Assembly: GCF_030272615.1 (NCBI RefSeq)
Contig: NC_081411.1
Coordinates: forward strand, 838,538,136 to 838,602,135
DNA from: Cryptomeria japonica
Lineage: Eukaryota; Streptophyta; Pinopsida; Cupressales; Cupressaceae
Direction of reading: 5' to 3'
DNA: 64,000 nucleotides
Shown here: positions 1-10,662 of the stretch, piece after piece
Position numbering within the stretch: the first letter of the stretch is position 1
Layout: the number at the start of each line of letters is the position of its first letter
The notes under the pieces: model-generated
The model's database searches: none
What the model saw: only the letters and a program-made list of their open reading frames with translations
Told to the model about the DNA's origin: nothing
Made by a program: the position numbers and the translations under genes

Positions 1-902
1 TTAGCTTCTTCTCTTAATCTTGCATGTCTATCAGGGCATCTAGAAGCCATATGACCAATCTTATTACAGTTAAAACATTTAAAGGGTGCTTTACCTTCAT
101 ACTTACTTCCAATTGGACCTTTAGGAATTTTTCTAGCAAATAGTGCTTCAAGTTCTTCATTTTCTCTCCTGCTTTCTTCAAGTTCTCTTGCATAGAAGGC
201 TTTCCAATAAGATTTATCAGATGATGATGATGACGATGAAGTAGTTGATGATGATGCTTTGAAAGCTAGATCTGTCTTGATAGTAGTAATAGGACCAAAT
301 TCCTCAAGCTCAAAAACTGAAAGTTTTCCAACCAAAGTGTCTCTAGATACCGATGCATTAGGCATTGTTCTCAATTCATTTATAGCAGTAACTTTCATTT
401 TATATGTCGGTGGAAAAGCTCATAAAACTTTAGAAATAATCTCATCTTCACTTAAGGTTCCTCCACAACATTGTATACCCAAAATAATTTCATTTACTCT
501 TTCCATAAAAGAAAAAATTATATCTTCTTCTTCCATTTTCAGACTATCATACCTGACCCAGAAGCATTCAACCTTTGCAATTTTGACTGTGGAATATCCT
601 TCATTCAATATTTCCAGTTTGTCCCAAATAGCTTTAACAATAGATCTATTTGACAATCCCATGACTTGCTGATTTGACAATGGGTTCAAAAGTGCTTCTC
701 TTCCTTTGCAATCATTTTCCTCATCTTTACCCAAGTTGGGTGGAATAGGTTGACCTTGAGTAGGAGCAGTATATCCATTCTTTGTAACATCCCATATGTC
801 CTTTCCAATGCAATTCAAATGTGTCTCCATCCTAATCTTCCATATGCCATAGTTAGTTCCATCAAGTTTCAGACTGTCCTTCCTAAAATAGTTAGAAGAC
901 AT
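1..902 (-). pseudogene. gag: TE-A gag (UBN2 type with CCHC knuckle), partial
   Basis: Copia nucleocapsid precursor, which forms the particle and binds element RNA. It starts at ATG 902-900 after the primer site and runs off the left edge in one frame. The N-terminal half is a UBN2-type gag domain with recognisable copia motifs (LDGTNYGIWK near residue 14, WDKLEILNEG near 93). An intact CX2CX4HX4C knuckle, CFNCNKIGHMASRC, lies near the left edge. The single break is a TGA at 420-422, where relatives have Arg, so CGA to TGA is the likely cause. About 80% alike by eye to element I's gag, whose knuckle has lost its outer cysteines. Confidence 0.85.
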
Positions 903-946
903 TGGATCTCCCCAAGCTGTTAAACTTTTGCAAAAAGAGGACTACA

Positions 947-958
947 CTCCGATACTAA
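947..958 (-). promoter_or_regulatory. TE-A primer binding site (tRNA-iMet, decayed)
   Basis: Two bases inside the LTR end the minus strand reads TAGTATCGGAG, a mutated form of the TGGTATCAGAGC complement of initiator tRNA-Met. Position and two-base spacing match every other copia-type element here. Confidence 0.75.
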
Positions 959-959
959 T

Positions 960-3292
960 TGTTAGGTCCTAGAGACAACTAAGAGGGGGGGTGAATCAAT
1001 TGTCCCATTAATTCAACCAAAATTAACTTGACCAAAAATTAATGCTTAATACCGGTAAACCAAACTTTATGTCAGTACATAGTCTTAAGAGTTAATTGCA
1101 TTACTGGTAAAGATTGATGCATGAAAAAGAAAGACAATAACATCCACAACACATAACACAAATATTTGTATGTGGAAACCCTGTAAGGGGAAAAACTATG
1201 GTGGGAAGCCTTACCCATAATCAAATGATACTACTGTAGATAGTATGTGTGTACAATATGGATTTTGCACATGCAAAAAGGTGAGCTGCTAGAGCTCATT
1301 GCTCAATCACAAAATGAGAGTCACACTAACTACAGTTGGATGGTTAAATCCAATGATAATGTATTGCATAAAATAGCATCTTCATATGTTGGATTCAGTA
1401 CCGGTTTAGTTCTGATTCCCTTCAAAAAATCCTTCCTTCAACCTTCAAATGATGTCTGCGTGTATAGCTCTGCTTATTTTTGCATATACCTTATTGCAAT
1501 CCTTTTCACATTCTCACACTTGTCTCACAAATAAGATCTTATATTTATACCATAACCTAAGACCAATTGAATAGGTAAAGTCACTAAAAGATATTACAAT
1601 AAAATCAATTACAAATAAATCAGTATCCGATGCATGATGTCGGCTCAATGGATTTACAATAATAATAAATCATCTCCATAACGTGTCGTGCTGATCTAGA
1701 ATAGATATACCTACTGGTGCATATCTTGGACCTATTTGACAGTAACAACAAATATGTAAACCCAAATAAACAAATAACCAAATATCCAAAACCAAGTGAT
1801 CAAATAATGTCTTCGACATAACCAAATAGTTTCCAAGTCATTCCAAGTGTCGGCGAACATTATAATCTGTCGGTGAACCAAATTGTCGTGCCCAAACTTT
1901 TGGGCTAAAAAATGGAACAATTTTTTTTTGAAACACTTAAACTCTCAAAATAATCTACATTTAAAGTGGAAATCAAATAAGTCTTGTCTTAACTAGGATG
2001 TAAATAGAATTGTTTTCTAAGGTTGGATTAATTAACCAGCTCAAATAAGCGACATAAATTAAAGGAGATTAATGAATCCCAAGAGGGTTGTCACAATTTA
2101 GTTAGTTAATTTAATTATCTTAATTCATCGCTCACTTTAGAAACCCATTTTTTTTTAACCCTATTATTTTTGTCTTTTATTTTATTTTTTATATAAATTA
2201 CAAGACAAAAGATGACAAAATCTAGTTATATGACAGATTTAAATAAAATATAGGGGAAGAAAATTACTCAACCCTTGTTAGAGTTTGAGATTTAAAAATA
2301 ATAATAATAATAATAAATTAAAATAAGGAAGGGGGGGGAATATTTTCCAAATTTTGAAAATGATTCCCCCCATATAATTTTAGCCTTATGTGTTATTAAT
2401 TTAAAACTCCTTATTTGATGTGGGAGAAAATTAATTTTTAATATAGTTTATTTTGTATAATTTAAAATGGAGGATTAATGTTATATGGAAACATTAATCG
2501 CAAAGTTGATTTAATTTATTCAACTAGGGAAACTATATAGTTATCTGATATATTCGATTAAATATGAATATTAAGTTATATTTTTAAATTGGGAAAAATT
2601 TATAATTGAAAATTATTAATTATTTTAACAAATTTTTAGCCTTTGAGACCAATGTTGGCCAGATTAATTATATCGTCAAATTTAAAGGTTTAGGGAAAAT
2701 TTAAAATTGACTCTAGCATAAATTGTATTTATTTGACAAATGACATTGTGGAATTTGAACCCTTATCAATTAGATTTAAATAATGAAATTGCGTGCATTC
2801 AATTAATTAATTTTAAATTTAAGATAGCATTATCATTGTTTGGTCGAGAATGATTTAAATGCATTTGAGATATCTAATTATCCCTCAATTTTAATTAGCG
2901 GCAACTTAATTAAGATAATTAAATTAACTAACTAAATTGCAACAACCCTCTTGGGATTAATTAATCTCCTTTAATTAATGTCGCTTATTTGAGTTGGTTA
3001 ATTAATCCAACCTTAGAAAACACTTCTATTTACATCCTAGTTAAGACAAGACTTATTTGATTTCCACTTTAAATTTAGATTATTTTGAGAGTTTAATTGT
3101 TTCAAAAAAAGAAATTGTTCCATTTTTTAGCCCAAAAGTTTGGGCACGACACAAATACTGGTGATTGTGCCTAAGTCTCTGACTTGTCGGTGGTCATAAC
3201 CAAAATCTCGAAGTTCTGATGAGTGTTTGACAAGCGATGACAGGTGTTGACATCAATGACAAAAGCATATCAACATACCCAAAATGCCAACA
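960..3292 (-). repeat. TE-A 5' LTR, split by element J
   Basis: On the plus strand it begins TGTTAGGTCC and ends AATGCCAACA. Without J and one CAAAT copy it is about 1060 bp, matching the 1055-bp LTR of element I, which it resembles in reverse complement throughout. The U5 end carries the C-tract hairpin (arms 974-982 and 996-1004). Confidence 0.85.
1884..3151. mobile_element. TE-J: 1.27-kb foldback (long inverted repeat) element
   Basis: Inverted arms of about 240-250 bp (1884 to about 2125, and about 2905 to 3151) are near-identical in reverse complement. They begin TGTCGTGCCCAAAC and end GTTTGGGCACGACA. CAAAT flanks both ends (1879-1883, 3152-3156), and removing element plus one copy restores the LTR as seen in element I. 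The 780-bp centre is AT-rich with no ORF and includes a G8/C6 hairpin near 2328-2375. It is non-autonomous. The 5-bp duplication with TG/CA ends fits no common plant TIR superfamily, so I leave the family open. Confidence 0.8.
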
Positions 3293-5005
3293 TAGTGTTC
3301 ACATAAACCAGTCTAACTTCATTTGCTTCCACCTTTTCATTCAAAAAGTTGTACTTGATAGACATGTGCTTTGTCTTAGAATGAATACTAGATTTTTTGA
3401 TATGTCAATAGTAGCAAACTTATCACAGTGAATAACTACTGGTCTAGTGCAATGCACTTTGATATCCTTCAACATTTACTTCATCAATAAAACCTATGTA
3501 TAGTTAGTGGCAGCAACAACATACTCAACTTCAGCAGTAGAAAAAAAAGTACATGATTGTTTCTTATTGATCCATGAAACCAACTTATTTCCAAGAAAGA
3601 AAGCTCCATTGGAAGTACTTTTTCGGTCATCAACATCTGTAGCCCAATCAACATCTGTTTATACAAATAATATTAAGTCATCATCCTTAGGGTACCACAA
3701 ACAATATTTTGATGTACCTTGTAAGTATCTAAATATCCTTTTCACCCCACTCATGATTTTCTCTAGGATCACTCTGAAATCTTGATACAATAAACACAAA
3801 ATTCATTATGTCAGGCCTAGTCTAAGTCAAACAAAGCAGACCTCCAATCATAGATTTTTATCTTGTAGGATTTATCGGTGCAGAAACATCTTTTCTTGTC
3901 AATTTCTCACTTGTAACCATAGGAGTACTTACCAGTTTAGAATCTCCCATACCAAATATCTTCAAAAATTCCATAGCATACTTAGTTTTATAGATTAAAA
4001 TACCTTTATTAGTTTGAGTAATTTGCTAACCTAAGAAAAATTTCATTTCCCCAATCATAGACTTTTCAAATTATTTCTCCATGTTCTTACAAAATACGAT
4101 GCATAACTTATCTTCACCTCCAAAAATGATGTCATCAACAAATACTTCAATAATCAGTATATAATCATCAGTGAACTTATAATATAAATTATTGTCAGCA
4201 TTACCCTTAGTAAAACCAAGCTTCAAAAGATATTTATCCAATCTTGCATATCAATCTTTAGGTGCATCTTTAGATCCATATAAATATTTCCTTAACCTAC
4301 AAACCATGTTTGTATCATCTGATAGTGAAAAACCATCAGGTTTCTCAATATAAACTTTCTCATCAAGATCCCCATTCAAAAATGGACACTTAACTTCCAT
4401 CTAATAAACCTTGTAGTTCTTATGGGCAACATAGGCAAGAAATAATCTCACAACTTCAATACTAGCTACAGTTGCAAAAGTCTCTCCATAATCAATTCCT
4501 TCATTCTGAGAATATCCTTTACAAACCAATCTAGCCTTATTCCTTACAACTTAACCATCGTCATTCAATTTATTCTTGAAAAAATATTTAGTTCCAATAA
4601 CATTCTCATTTTTAGGCCAGGGAACCAAAGTCCATTTGTTATTTTTCTCAATTTGATCTAACTATTCTTCCATAGCTTTCAACCAATATTCATCTTTACA
4701 TTCCTCAATTACTAATACAGGTTCAACTTGTGAAATTAAACATACCTAATTAGTTGCCAATCTTCTTCTTGTCATTACTCCATTGTTCTTATCCCCAATG
4801 ATCTGATCTTCTAAATGATTGAATATCACATACCGAGGAGTCTTCTAACTCTCTGTTCCTCTTCTCGGTTCTTCAGTTATTGTAGAATTTTTAGATACTG
4901 TTAGAGTAACTGGTTCAAAACTTTGTTCTAGTAAATATGCTATTGGTTTAGATATAATCATTTCCACCACTGGTTCCTTTTCATAAACTATGATTTGACT
5001 TCTAT
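3293..5005 (-). pseudogene. pol: TE-B reverse transcriptase and RNase H, truncated
   Basis: Copia RT (about 4725-3860) followed by RNase H (about 3830-3293). In reverse complement the RT shows the copia landmarks: a KWVF-like start, [20 protein letters not shown] and the catalytic FVDDIIFGG near 4130, with both Asp kept. Then come STPMVTSEKL and TRPDIMN of the C-terminal part. RNase H has VEYVVAAT near 3500-3540 and ends at VYVNT, where A's LTR begins, a few dozen codons short of the usual end. Many stops (mostly TAG) and at least one frameshift break it, so it cannot be active. Confidence 0.8.
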
Positions 5006-6456
5006 TCAGCTCATCCACCTTGATATTAGCACTTTCCACAATTCTCTAAAATCTCTTGTTATAACATCTATATGCCTTGCTTTGATTAGAATAACCAATA
5101 AATATACCTTATCACATTTAGGATCAAATTTTCCAATGACATCATCTCTCCTGATATAACATTTACGACCAAAGATTTTGAAATACTTACCTGTAGGTGT
5201 ATTGCCAAACCATAATTCATAAGGTGTCTTACTAGTTTCTCCTTTGATATGTACTATGTTGAATGTATAAATTGTTGTGCTCACTTCTTCTCTCCAGGTG
5301 ATATGAAATAGACTAGCTTTCATCATCATTGTTCTAGAAGCATCCGAGATAGTTTTGTTCTTCCTTTTCACAACTCCATTCTATTGAGGTGTTTGGGGAG
5401 CATAAATTTTTCTCTTTATACCATGCTTCTCACAAAAGTTATTAAACTCACCGAATTTGAATTCTCCACCATGATCTAACCTCAAACATTTAATCTTCAA
5501 TCCTATCTCAGTTTCCACTTTAGCCTTAATGATTTTAAACTTTTCAAATCCTTAGAGTTTTCCTTTAGAAAAGTAACCCACATCATTCTAGAATAATCAT
5601 CAATGATTAGCATGAAATATCTGTCACCTTGAAAACATTCAACTCTAGCAGGGCCACACAAATTAGTATGAATAAGATCAAAACCATTATTAGATTTATT
5701 TTGTATACTCCTAAAAGAGGTTCTGACCTGTTTACCCATTTGACATTCTTTACATACCGGATTATAGGGCTTCACAATTCTAGGTATATCTCTAACTTCC
5801 TTAGTTGAACTGATCTTCACAATGCAATCAAAATTCACATGACATAGCCTTTTATGCCATAGCCAACTCTCATCAATTTGTGCAATAAAACATGTCTTCT
5901 CACCATAATTCAAATGAAATATATTACCTTTTGTCTGTGTACCGGTTGTAATCTCCAAACTAGATCTGTTAATGATTTTGTATTTTCCATCCTTGAAGTG
6001 TAATAGAAATCCCTTATCCACCAATTGTCCTACACTCAAAAGTGTATGCCTTAAACCTTCAACATAATAAACATTGTTAGTATTGTTCTTACCATCCAAT
6101 AATATAGTTCCTTTTCATTTGATCATGCATGCTTTTTCATCTCCAAATGTAACTAGATTGCCATCAAATTCTTTCAAAGATACAAACTTCCCTTTATCTC
6201 CAGTCATATGATGTGAACATCCACTATATATTACCCATTCATCCTTGTCTTCAATTTTAGCATCAAGTTCCTTCTCTTCAAGTACATTCTCTTCCAATGC
6301 TAGAACATCTTCCTTGATAGCTAGGAACACCCGTTCCTTCTCATTCCTGGAACCACTAGCAAAGTCTTCTTCTGGTTCATCATTAGAATCAATAATGCCT
6401 TCCTCATCTCCTATGTAGCATGATTTGTCTTTGTTTTTCCTGTACTTATACTTGTT
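5006..6456 (-). pseudogene. pol: TE-B protease and integrase region
   Basis: Order on the minus strand: copia protease, GAG-pre-integrase, integrase core. The protease active site reads YSGCSHHMTGD near 6228, so the usual Asp of DSG is Tyr. The pre-integrase zinc region has WLWHKRLCHVNFD and CKECQMGKQ. The first integrase catalytic Asp is Asn (IHTNLCGP), while the second (LRLDHGGEF) is kept after a frameshift near 5545. A second frameshift lies near 5110. From 7413 down to the first of these the frame is the same as gag, so it was one polyprotein. Confidence 0.8.
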
Positions 6457-7413
6457 CTAATATCCAAGGTTAGGCTTAAAAGATCTTCTAACTCTTTCTT
6501 CAAATCTTGAATTTTTTTCAAGACATCTAGATGCAAAATGACCAATCTTATTACATACAAAACATTTAAAAGCTGCTTTTCCTTCATACTTACTTCCTAT
6601 CGGTCCTTTAGGTACTCTTCTAGAAAATAGTGCTTCAATTTGCTCAAAACTCTTCATCTTCTCTCTTCATATCATCCAATTCTTTTGTATATAAATATTT
6701 CCAATCTTGCTTACTAGTTGATGATGCAGATGTAAAAAAGAAGTTTCAGACTTTGAAGTTCCAGTAGGTTCAAATTCTTCAAGCTCAAAAGAAGATAATT
6801 TCCCAACCAAAGTATCTCTATTGACAAATGTATTATCCATTGTTCTCAATTCAATGATAGTAGTAGCCTTCATCTTATAAGCTAGTGGTAGGGCTCTCAA
6901 AACTTTAGAAATAATTTCATCTTCACTCAGAGTTCCACCACAACATTGAATTCCCATAACAATCTCATTTACCCTTTCCATGAATGAAGTAATCCTTTTA
7001 TCTTCTTCCATCTTCAGGTTTTCACATCTCACCCAGTAACCATCAAGTTTAGCAATCTTCATTGTAGGGTCACCTTCATTAAGAGTCTCCAACTTATCCC
7101 ATATAGCCTTTCCAGATGATTTGTTGGTTAATCCCATTATTGGTTGATCAAAAAGTGCACATAAGAGGGCTTCTCTTGCTCTACAATCATTCTCAAGCTC
7201 CTTATCCAATTTTTCTGGAGGAGGATTGCCAAATACTAGATTATGAGGTGTAACACCATTCTATGTGATCTCCCAAATCTCATTGCCAAGAAATCTCACA
7301 TGAGTCTCTATCTGAATCTTCCATATTGTGTAATTTGTTCCATCGAGCCTAGGAATATGCCTCTGAAAGATAGCTCCAGATAAATTAGATGAAATTGAAC
7401 TATTAGTCACCAT
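6457..7413 (-). pseudogene. gag: TE-B gag (UBN2 type with CCHC knuckle)
   Basis: Capsid/nucleocapsid protein of the copia element. ATG at 7413-7411 is the first after the primer site. UBN2-type gag spans about 7380-6790 (LDGTNYTIWK, IWDKLETLNEGD, CCGGTLSEDEII). The knuckle CFVCNKIGHFASRC is intact at 6523-6564. Breaks are a TAG near 7262, a TGA at 6667 and a TAA after the knuckle, all in one frame that continues into protease. Same architecture as the gags of A and I. Confidence 0.85.
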
Positions 7414-7457
7414 AGGATCTTCCTCAAGCAGTTAAGCTTTCTACCAAGAGGACCAAA

Positions 7458-7469
7458 GCTCATATACCA
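7458..7469 (-). promoter_or_regulatory. TE-B primer binding site (tRNA-iMet)
   Basis: Minus strand reads TGGTATATGAGC, one or two changes from TGGTATCAGAGC, two bases inside the LTR end. Confidence 0.8.
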
Positions 7470-7471
7470 AT

Positions 7472-8192
7472 TGTTAGATAGTTCAAATAAATGGAAGACA
7501 ACTGAGAGGGGGGGTGAATCAGTTGTCACAGATTACCAGAACCTTAAGCAATTAAAAATTTAATACCGAAACCCAAAACATTAATACCAGAATGTTTAAA
7601 CCAAATACTAGAATAGCAGTTAAACCAATTAAGCATAAACACTAATCAGAGAACAAATACCATCCACATGACACCAATATTTATACATGGAAAACTCGGT
7701 AAAGGGAAAAACCATGTTGGGAATCCTACCCATAGTTAGATAATACTTTTGCAGTAAGTATGTGAATTACAATTGAGGGGCCTACACTTGCAAGGAGGCC
7801 AACAACCTAGAGAGCACTTCTCATCACATGAGGAGTCTCACTGACTACATAGAAATTCAAACAACAATCCAGAAGAAGTTTTGAACTACAAAGATAGAAT
7901 CTCCTATGCTTGAGTACACTTCTGATTAAGCTCAATACTGGAGGACTAAATCCTCTTACATAAACCCAATTCGATCTCTAATGATCAACCAAATCCTCTG
8001 CCTAAATGATATTATATTATTCATACATTACATATCCATATGCCATTCCATGATTATCTATAATGAGATCCTACATCATATATATACAAACCCTCGACCA
8101 TAAATAATCAAGTTGGACACCAGATAATAAACCAAATACATAATTATAAAACATGTCGGCCTAAGACCAAACAAATAATATCCAACACATAA
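7472..8192 (-). repeat. TE-B 5' LTR, segment next to the primer site
   Basis: Plus strand begins TGTTAGATAGTTC. It contains the perfect 9-bp hairpin GACAACTGA (7497-7505) / TCAGTTGTC (7519-7527) around a G-tract. Interrupted at 8192 by element C after target bases CATAA; it resumes at 29177. Confidence 0.75.
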
Positions 8193-9116
8193 TATTGGCA
8201 ATTGACACTCTATTGGTTGGTTTCACTATGTTTCCATTGATGGCAACATGACTTTGTGTTCTGACTTCATACGGTGTACTGGAAGACGCTTCATAGATTC
8301 TACATCAGCACCAGCACCAATAGGTCAAAATATTTCTTTGATCACTGGCAATGCAAGCCGACATAGTATAGAAAAGGTTATCGACATTAGAGGGCAACAT
8401 ATCTTGGATCCGACATTGACAATTTGTTTTAATGGTTTATATATTTATGTTATCTGCCCGACATGTAATCTGATATTATATATATAAATAAGGCATAAAG
8501 TTGTATAGGGTATATTGGTCAGTTTTAATTAGATCATTTTGAAATAAGGAGATAGACATGATGTGTGAAATGGATTAGTATGTGAATGTAATATGATGCA
8601 AGATTATTCAGACAGATTATGTATGTGAGGAATTTATTGTAACAGTTATTCCGGTAAAGGGGTTTAGGGTTTTAGACTAGAATAAATAGAGCTTAAACCA
8701 AAACTGCATTCTCGTATAGAAGATGCTATCTTAGTAGTTAACACTTCTCAAGATTGTTGTTTAGAATTTTATGTAGTCAATGAGGCTCCTATTGTGATTG
8801 AGAAGTGTGCTCTAGGCTATAAGCCTTCCTGCAAGTTCAGGCACATCATATATTATAATATCTCTTTATATAGCCAGTAGATTGATATTGTGGGTCACAA
8901 ATCCCATCATTTTTTTTCCTCTTTGAGGTTTTCCACATATAAATTTGTGTGTTATGATTCTCATTTATGTGTTTGGATTATTGGTTTCTTTACTTCTTCT
9001 AATTTTGTTTATCCCAGTATACCAGTTGGTTTATGAATGTTTTGTTAAGGCTAAAATCTACTATTCTGGTATAACATTGATTCACCCCCCCCTCTTAGTG
9101 TTATTGGTTTCCAACA
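8193..9116 (+). repeat. TE-C 5' LTR (924 bp)
   Basis: Starts TATTGGCAATT (TGTTGGAAATT in the 3' copy) and ends TTTCCAACA. It carries a TATA-like box at 8479-8490 and the U5 hairpin ATAACATTGA (9071-9080) / TTAGTGTTAT around a C8 tract, in which two G-U pairs complete ten base pairs in RNA. Confidence 0.85.
8479..8490 (+). promoter_or_regulatory. TATA box in TE-C LTR
   Basis: TATATATAAATA in the middle of the LTR, the expected place for the U3/R promoter. No transcript evidence; the 3' copy is degraded here. Confidence 0.4.
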
Positions 9117-9118
9117 AT

Positions 9119-9130
9119 TGGTATTAGAGC
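9119..9130 (+). promoter_or_regulatory. TE-C primer binding site (tRNA-iMet)
   Basis: TGGTATTAGAGC, one change from the consensus, two bases after the LTR. Confidence 0.85.
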
Positions 9131-9190
9131 CTTTTCCCTTGGAGGAAGTTTAATAGCTTGAGGAAGATACTGTAACCAGAATCATTGAAT

Positions 9191-10105
9191 ATGGCTTTGG
9201 AGAAACAACTTGACATGACACTTGAAGATTATCATGCTGAAAGGTTGAAGAACTTAAAGCTACAAGATGAATTGAATTCTGCTAAGGAATTCATTCTTGT
9301 CCTACAAGAGAGGCTATCATCTATTCAAGATATGAGAAAGGAACTTTTGCAAAATTAGGAGGATGAATAGAAAAATGCACTTAAGGAGCAATGTCAAAAA
9401 TTGAGTTAGGAGAGCATGGTTATGAAGAATGAAATACAAGTTATAACTATGAGGATGTCTAAGGAGATTGGCGACAGAAAGAAAAAGGAAGAAAATCTTG
9501 TTGTATCCTTGAAAAACAAGTTTGAAGAATGTGGTAGGTTGGTTCATGAAAATGATATGTTGAGAACTAATTTGATACAATCCCTGAGAAATGAGAAAGA
9601 TCTTGAGAGACAAATGATTATACTAAGGGAAGATTTAAATGTTGCAAGTGAGTACAAAGAAAAATTCAAGATCAACTCAACACAACTTGATGAGTTATTG
9701 AAGAGATAGAGGCAAAATGGAGATTCCAATGGACTTGGATTTGAGCAAGGACAAAGTTTTGGTACTGCTAATGAAGATCAAAACCATAAGGCACCAGTAA
9801 GACAATTCAATGCTTGTAAATTCAATGGTAGTTGTTTTGTTTTCAATAGATTTGGTCACATGGCTAGGCAATGTAGAAATAGAGCAAATCAAAACCCTAA
9901 TTCTACTCCCCGTAAATGTTTTAAATACAATAAAATTGGTCATAAGATAGAAGATTGTAGAATGAATGTTAAATTCTATGCTTGTGGAAAATTTGGACAT
10001 ATGGCTAATCACTGCAGGTCAAGCAATTTCACTAGTTTTAGCAAAGCAATTCAGAAGAAGGATGTAATGAAGTTGGACTTATTGCTAAGTTTTGTAGAAG
10101 CATAA
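9191..10105 (+). pseudogene. TE-C ORF1: coiled-coil and zinc-knuckle gag-like protein
   Basis: Begins at the first ATG after the primer site. The N-terminal two thirds is a charged heptad-like coiled coil. The C-terminal part has CCHC knuckles in decay: CFVFNRFGHMARQC and CFKYNKIGHKIEDC have lost their second Cys, FYACGKFGHMANHC its first. A fourth knuckle is visible after a frameshift/deletion near 10063 (ending IAKFC). Three TAG stops lie near 9357, 9366 and 9411, and a fourth at 9707. ORF1 of elements E and D aligns throughout. It probably binds element RNA like gag, but has no UBN2-type capsid domain. Confidence 0.75.
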
Positions 10106-10662
10106 ATCCACTCGTTAGTAATGGAGGATCAAATGAGAAAGGAAAAGAGAAGGTTAGTGAAATATGACAAGATCATACTCAAAGATGGGTTAGGAAGACT
10201 AAAGAACAATCATCAGATGGGAATGTCCCGGTTACTTATCTGACAAAATAAGTTGGTCCTGCACTGACAGGAAGCTCATCCGGTAACTAAGAAAGATGCC
10301 TTAGGGGTAGGAAAAATTTATGAAGATGCTGCATATACCCTAGGAAGAGGTTCTGGAAGATGTTCCAGATCTTGGAGAGGATTATTCAGCATGAATATGT
10401 TCTGAGCTAGATCCAGTATCTTTCACTAGCAGTCAATTATGTCAATGGAAGATTAGGGTTTTTATCGATGGTTAAAAGGTTGAATACACTTCATTGTTAA
10501 TCACCCTACATTTAGAGTGATTTCAGAGTGATTTAGAGTGGCTAAGTGTGATCAAAGGATATTCAGAGGCAATTAGATTTCTTCTTCAGTGATTTCATGG
10601 CATCTGGAAGAATTTGTTGAAGGTTTTCACCAAGAGAGAACAAGAGGTATTTTTCTTTAAAC
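10106..10662 (+). other. TE-C spacer between ORF1 and ORF2
   Basis: Contains the frame-shifted remnant of ORF1's C-terminus (to about 10290), then about 370 bp without recognisable coding. The corresponding spacer in E is 270 bp. Confidence 0.5.

Larger units (their letters stand above)
1..3292 (-). mobile_element. TE-A: Ty1/copia retrotransposon, 5' part only
   Basis: Minus-strand copia element cut by the left window edge. It shows a 5' LTR (960-3292), a decayed tRNA-iMet primer site and most of gag. Its LTR and gag are close to element I, so A and I are one family. The LTR abuts, with no spacer, an interrupted RNase H frame of element B at 3292/3293, so A is inserted in B's coding region. 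The expected target duplication would be TAGTG (3293-3297), with its partner off the left edge. A's pol lies outside the window. Confidence 0.85.

Noticed and set aside
8659-8675. Telomere-like GGGTTTAGGGTTTTAG in C's LTR
   Set aside because: Only about two units, present at the same place in both C LTRs, so it is part of the LTR.
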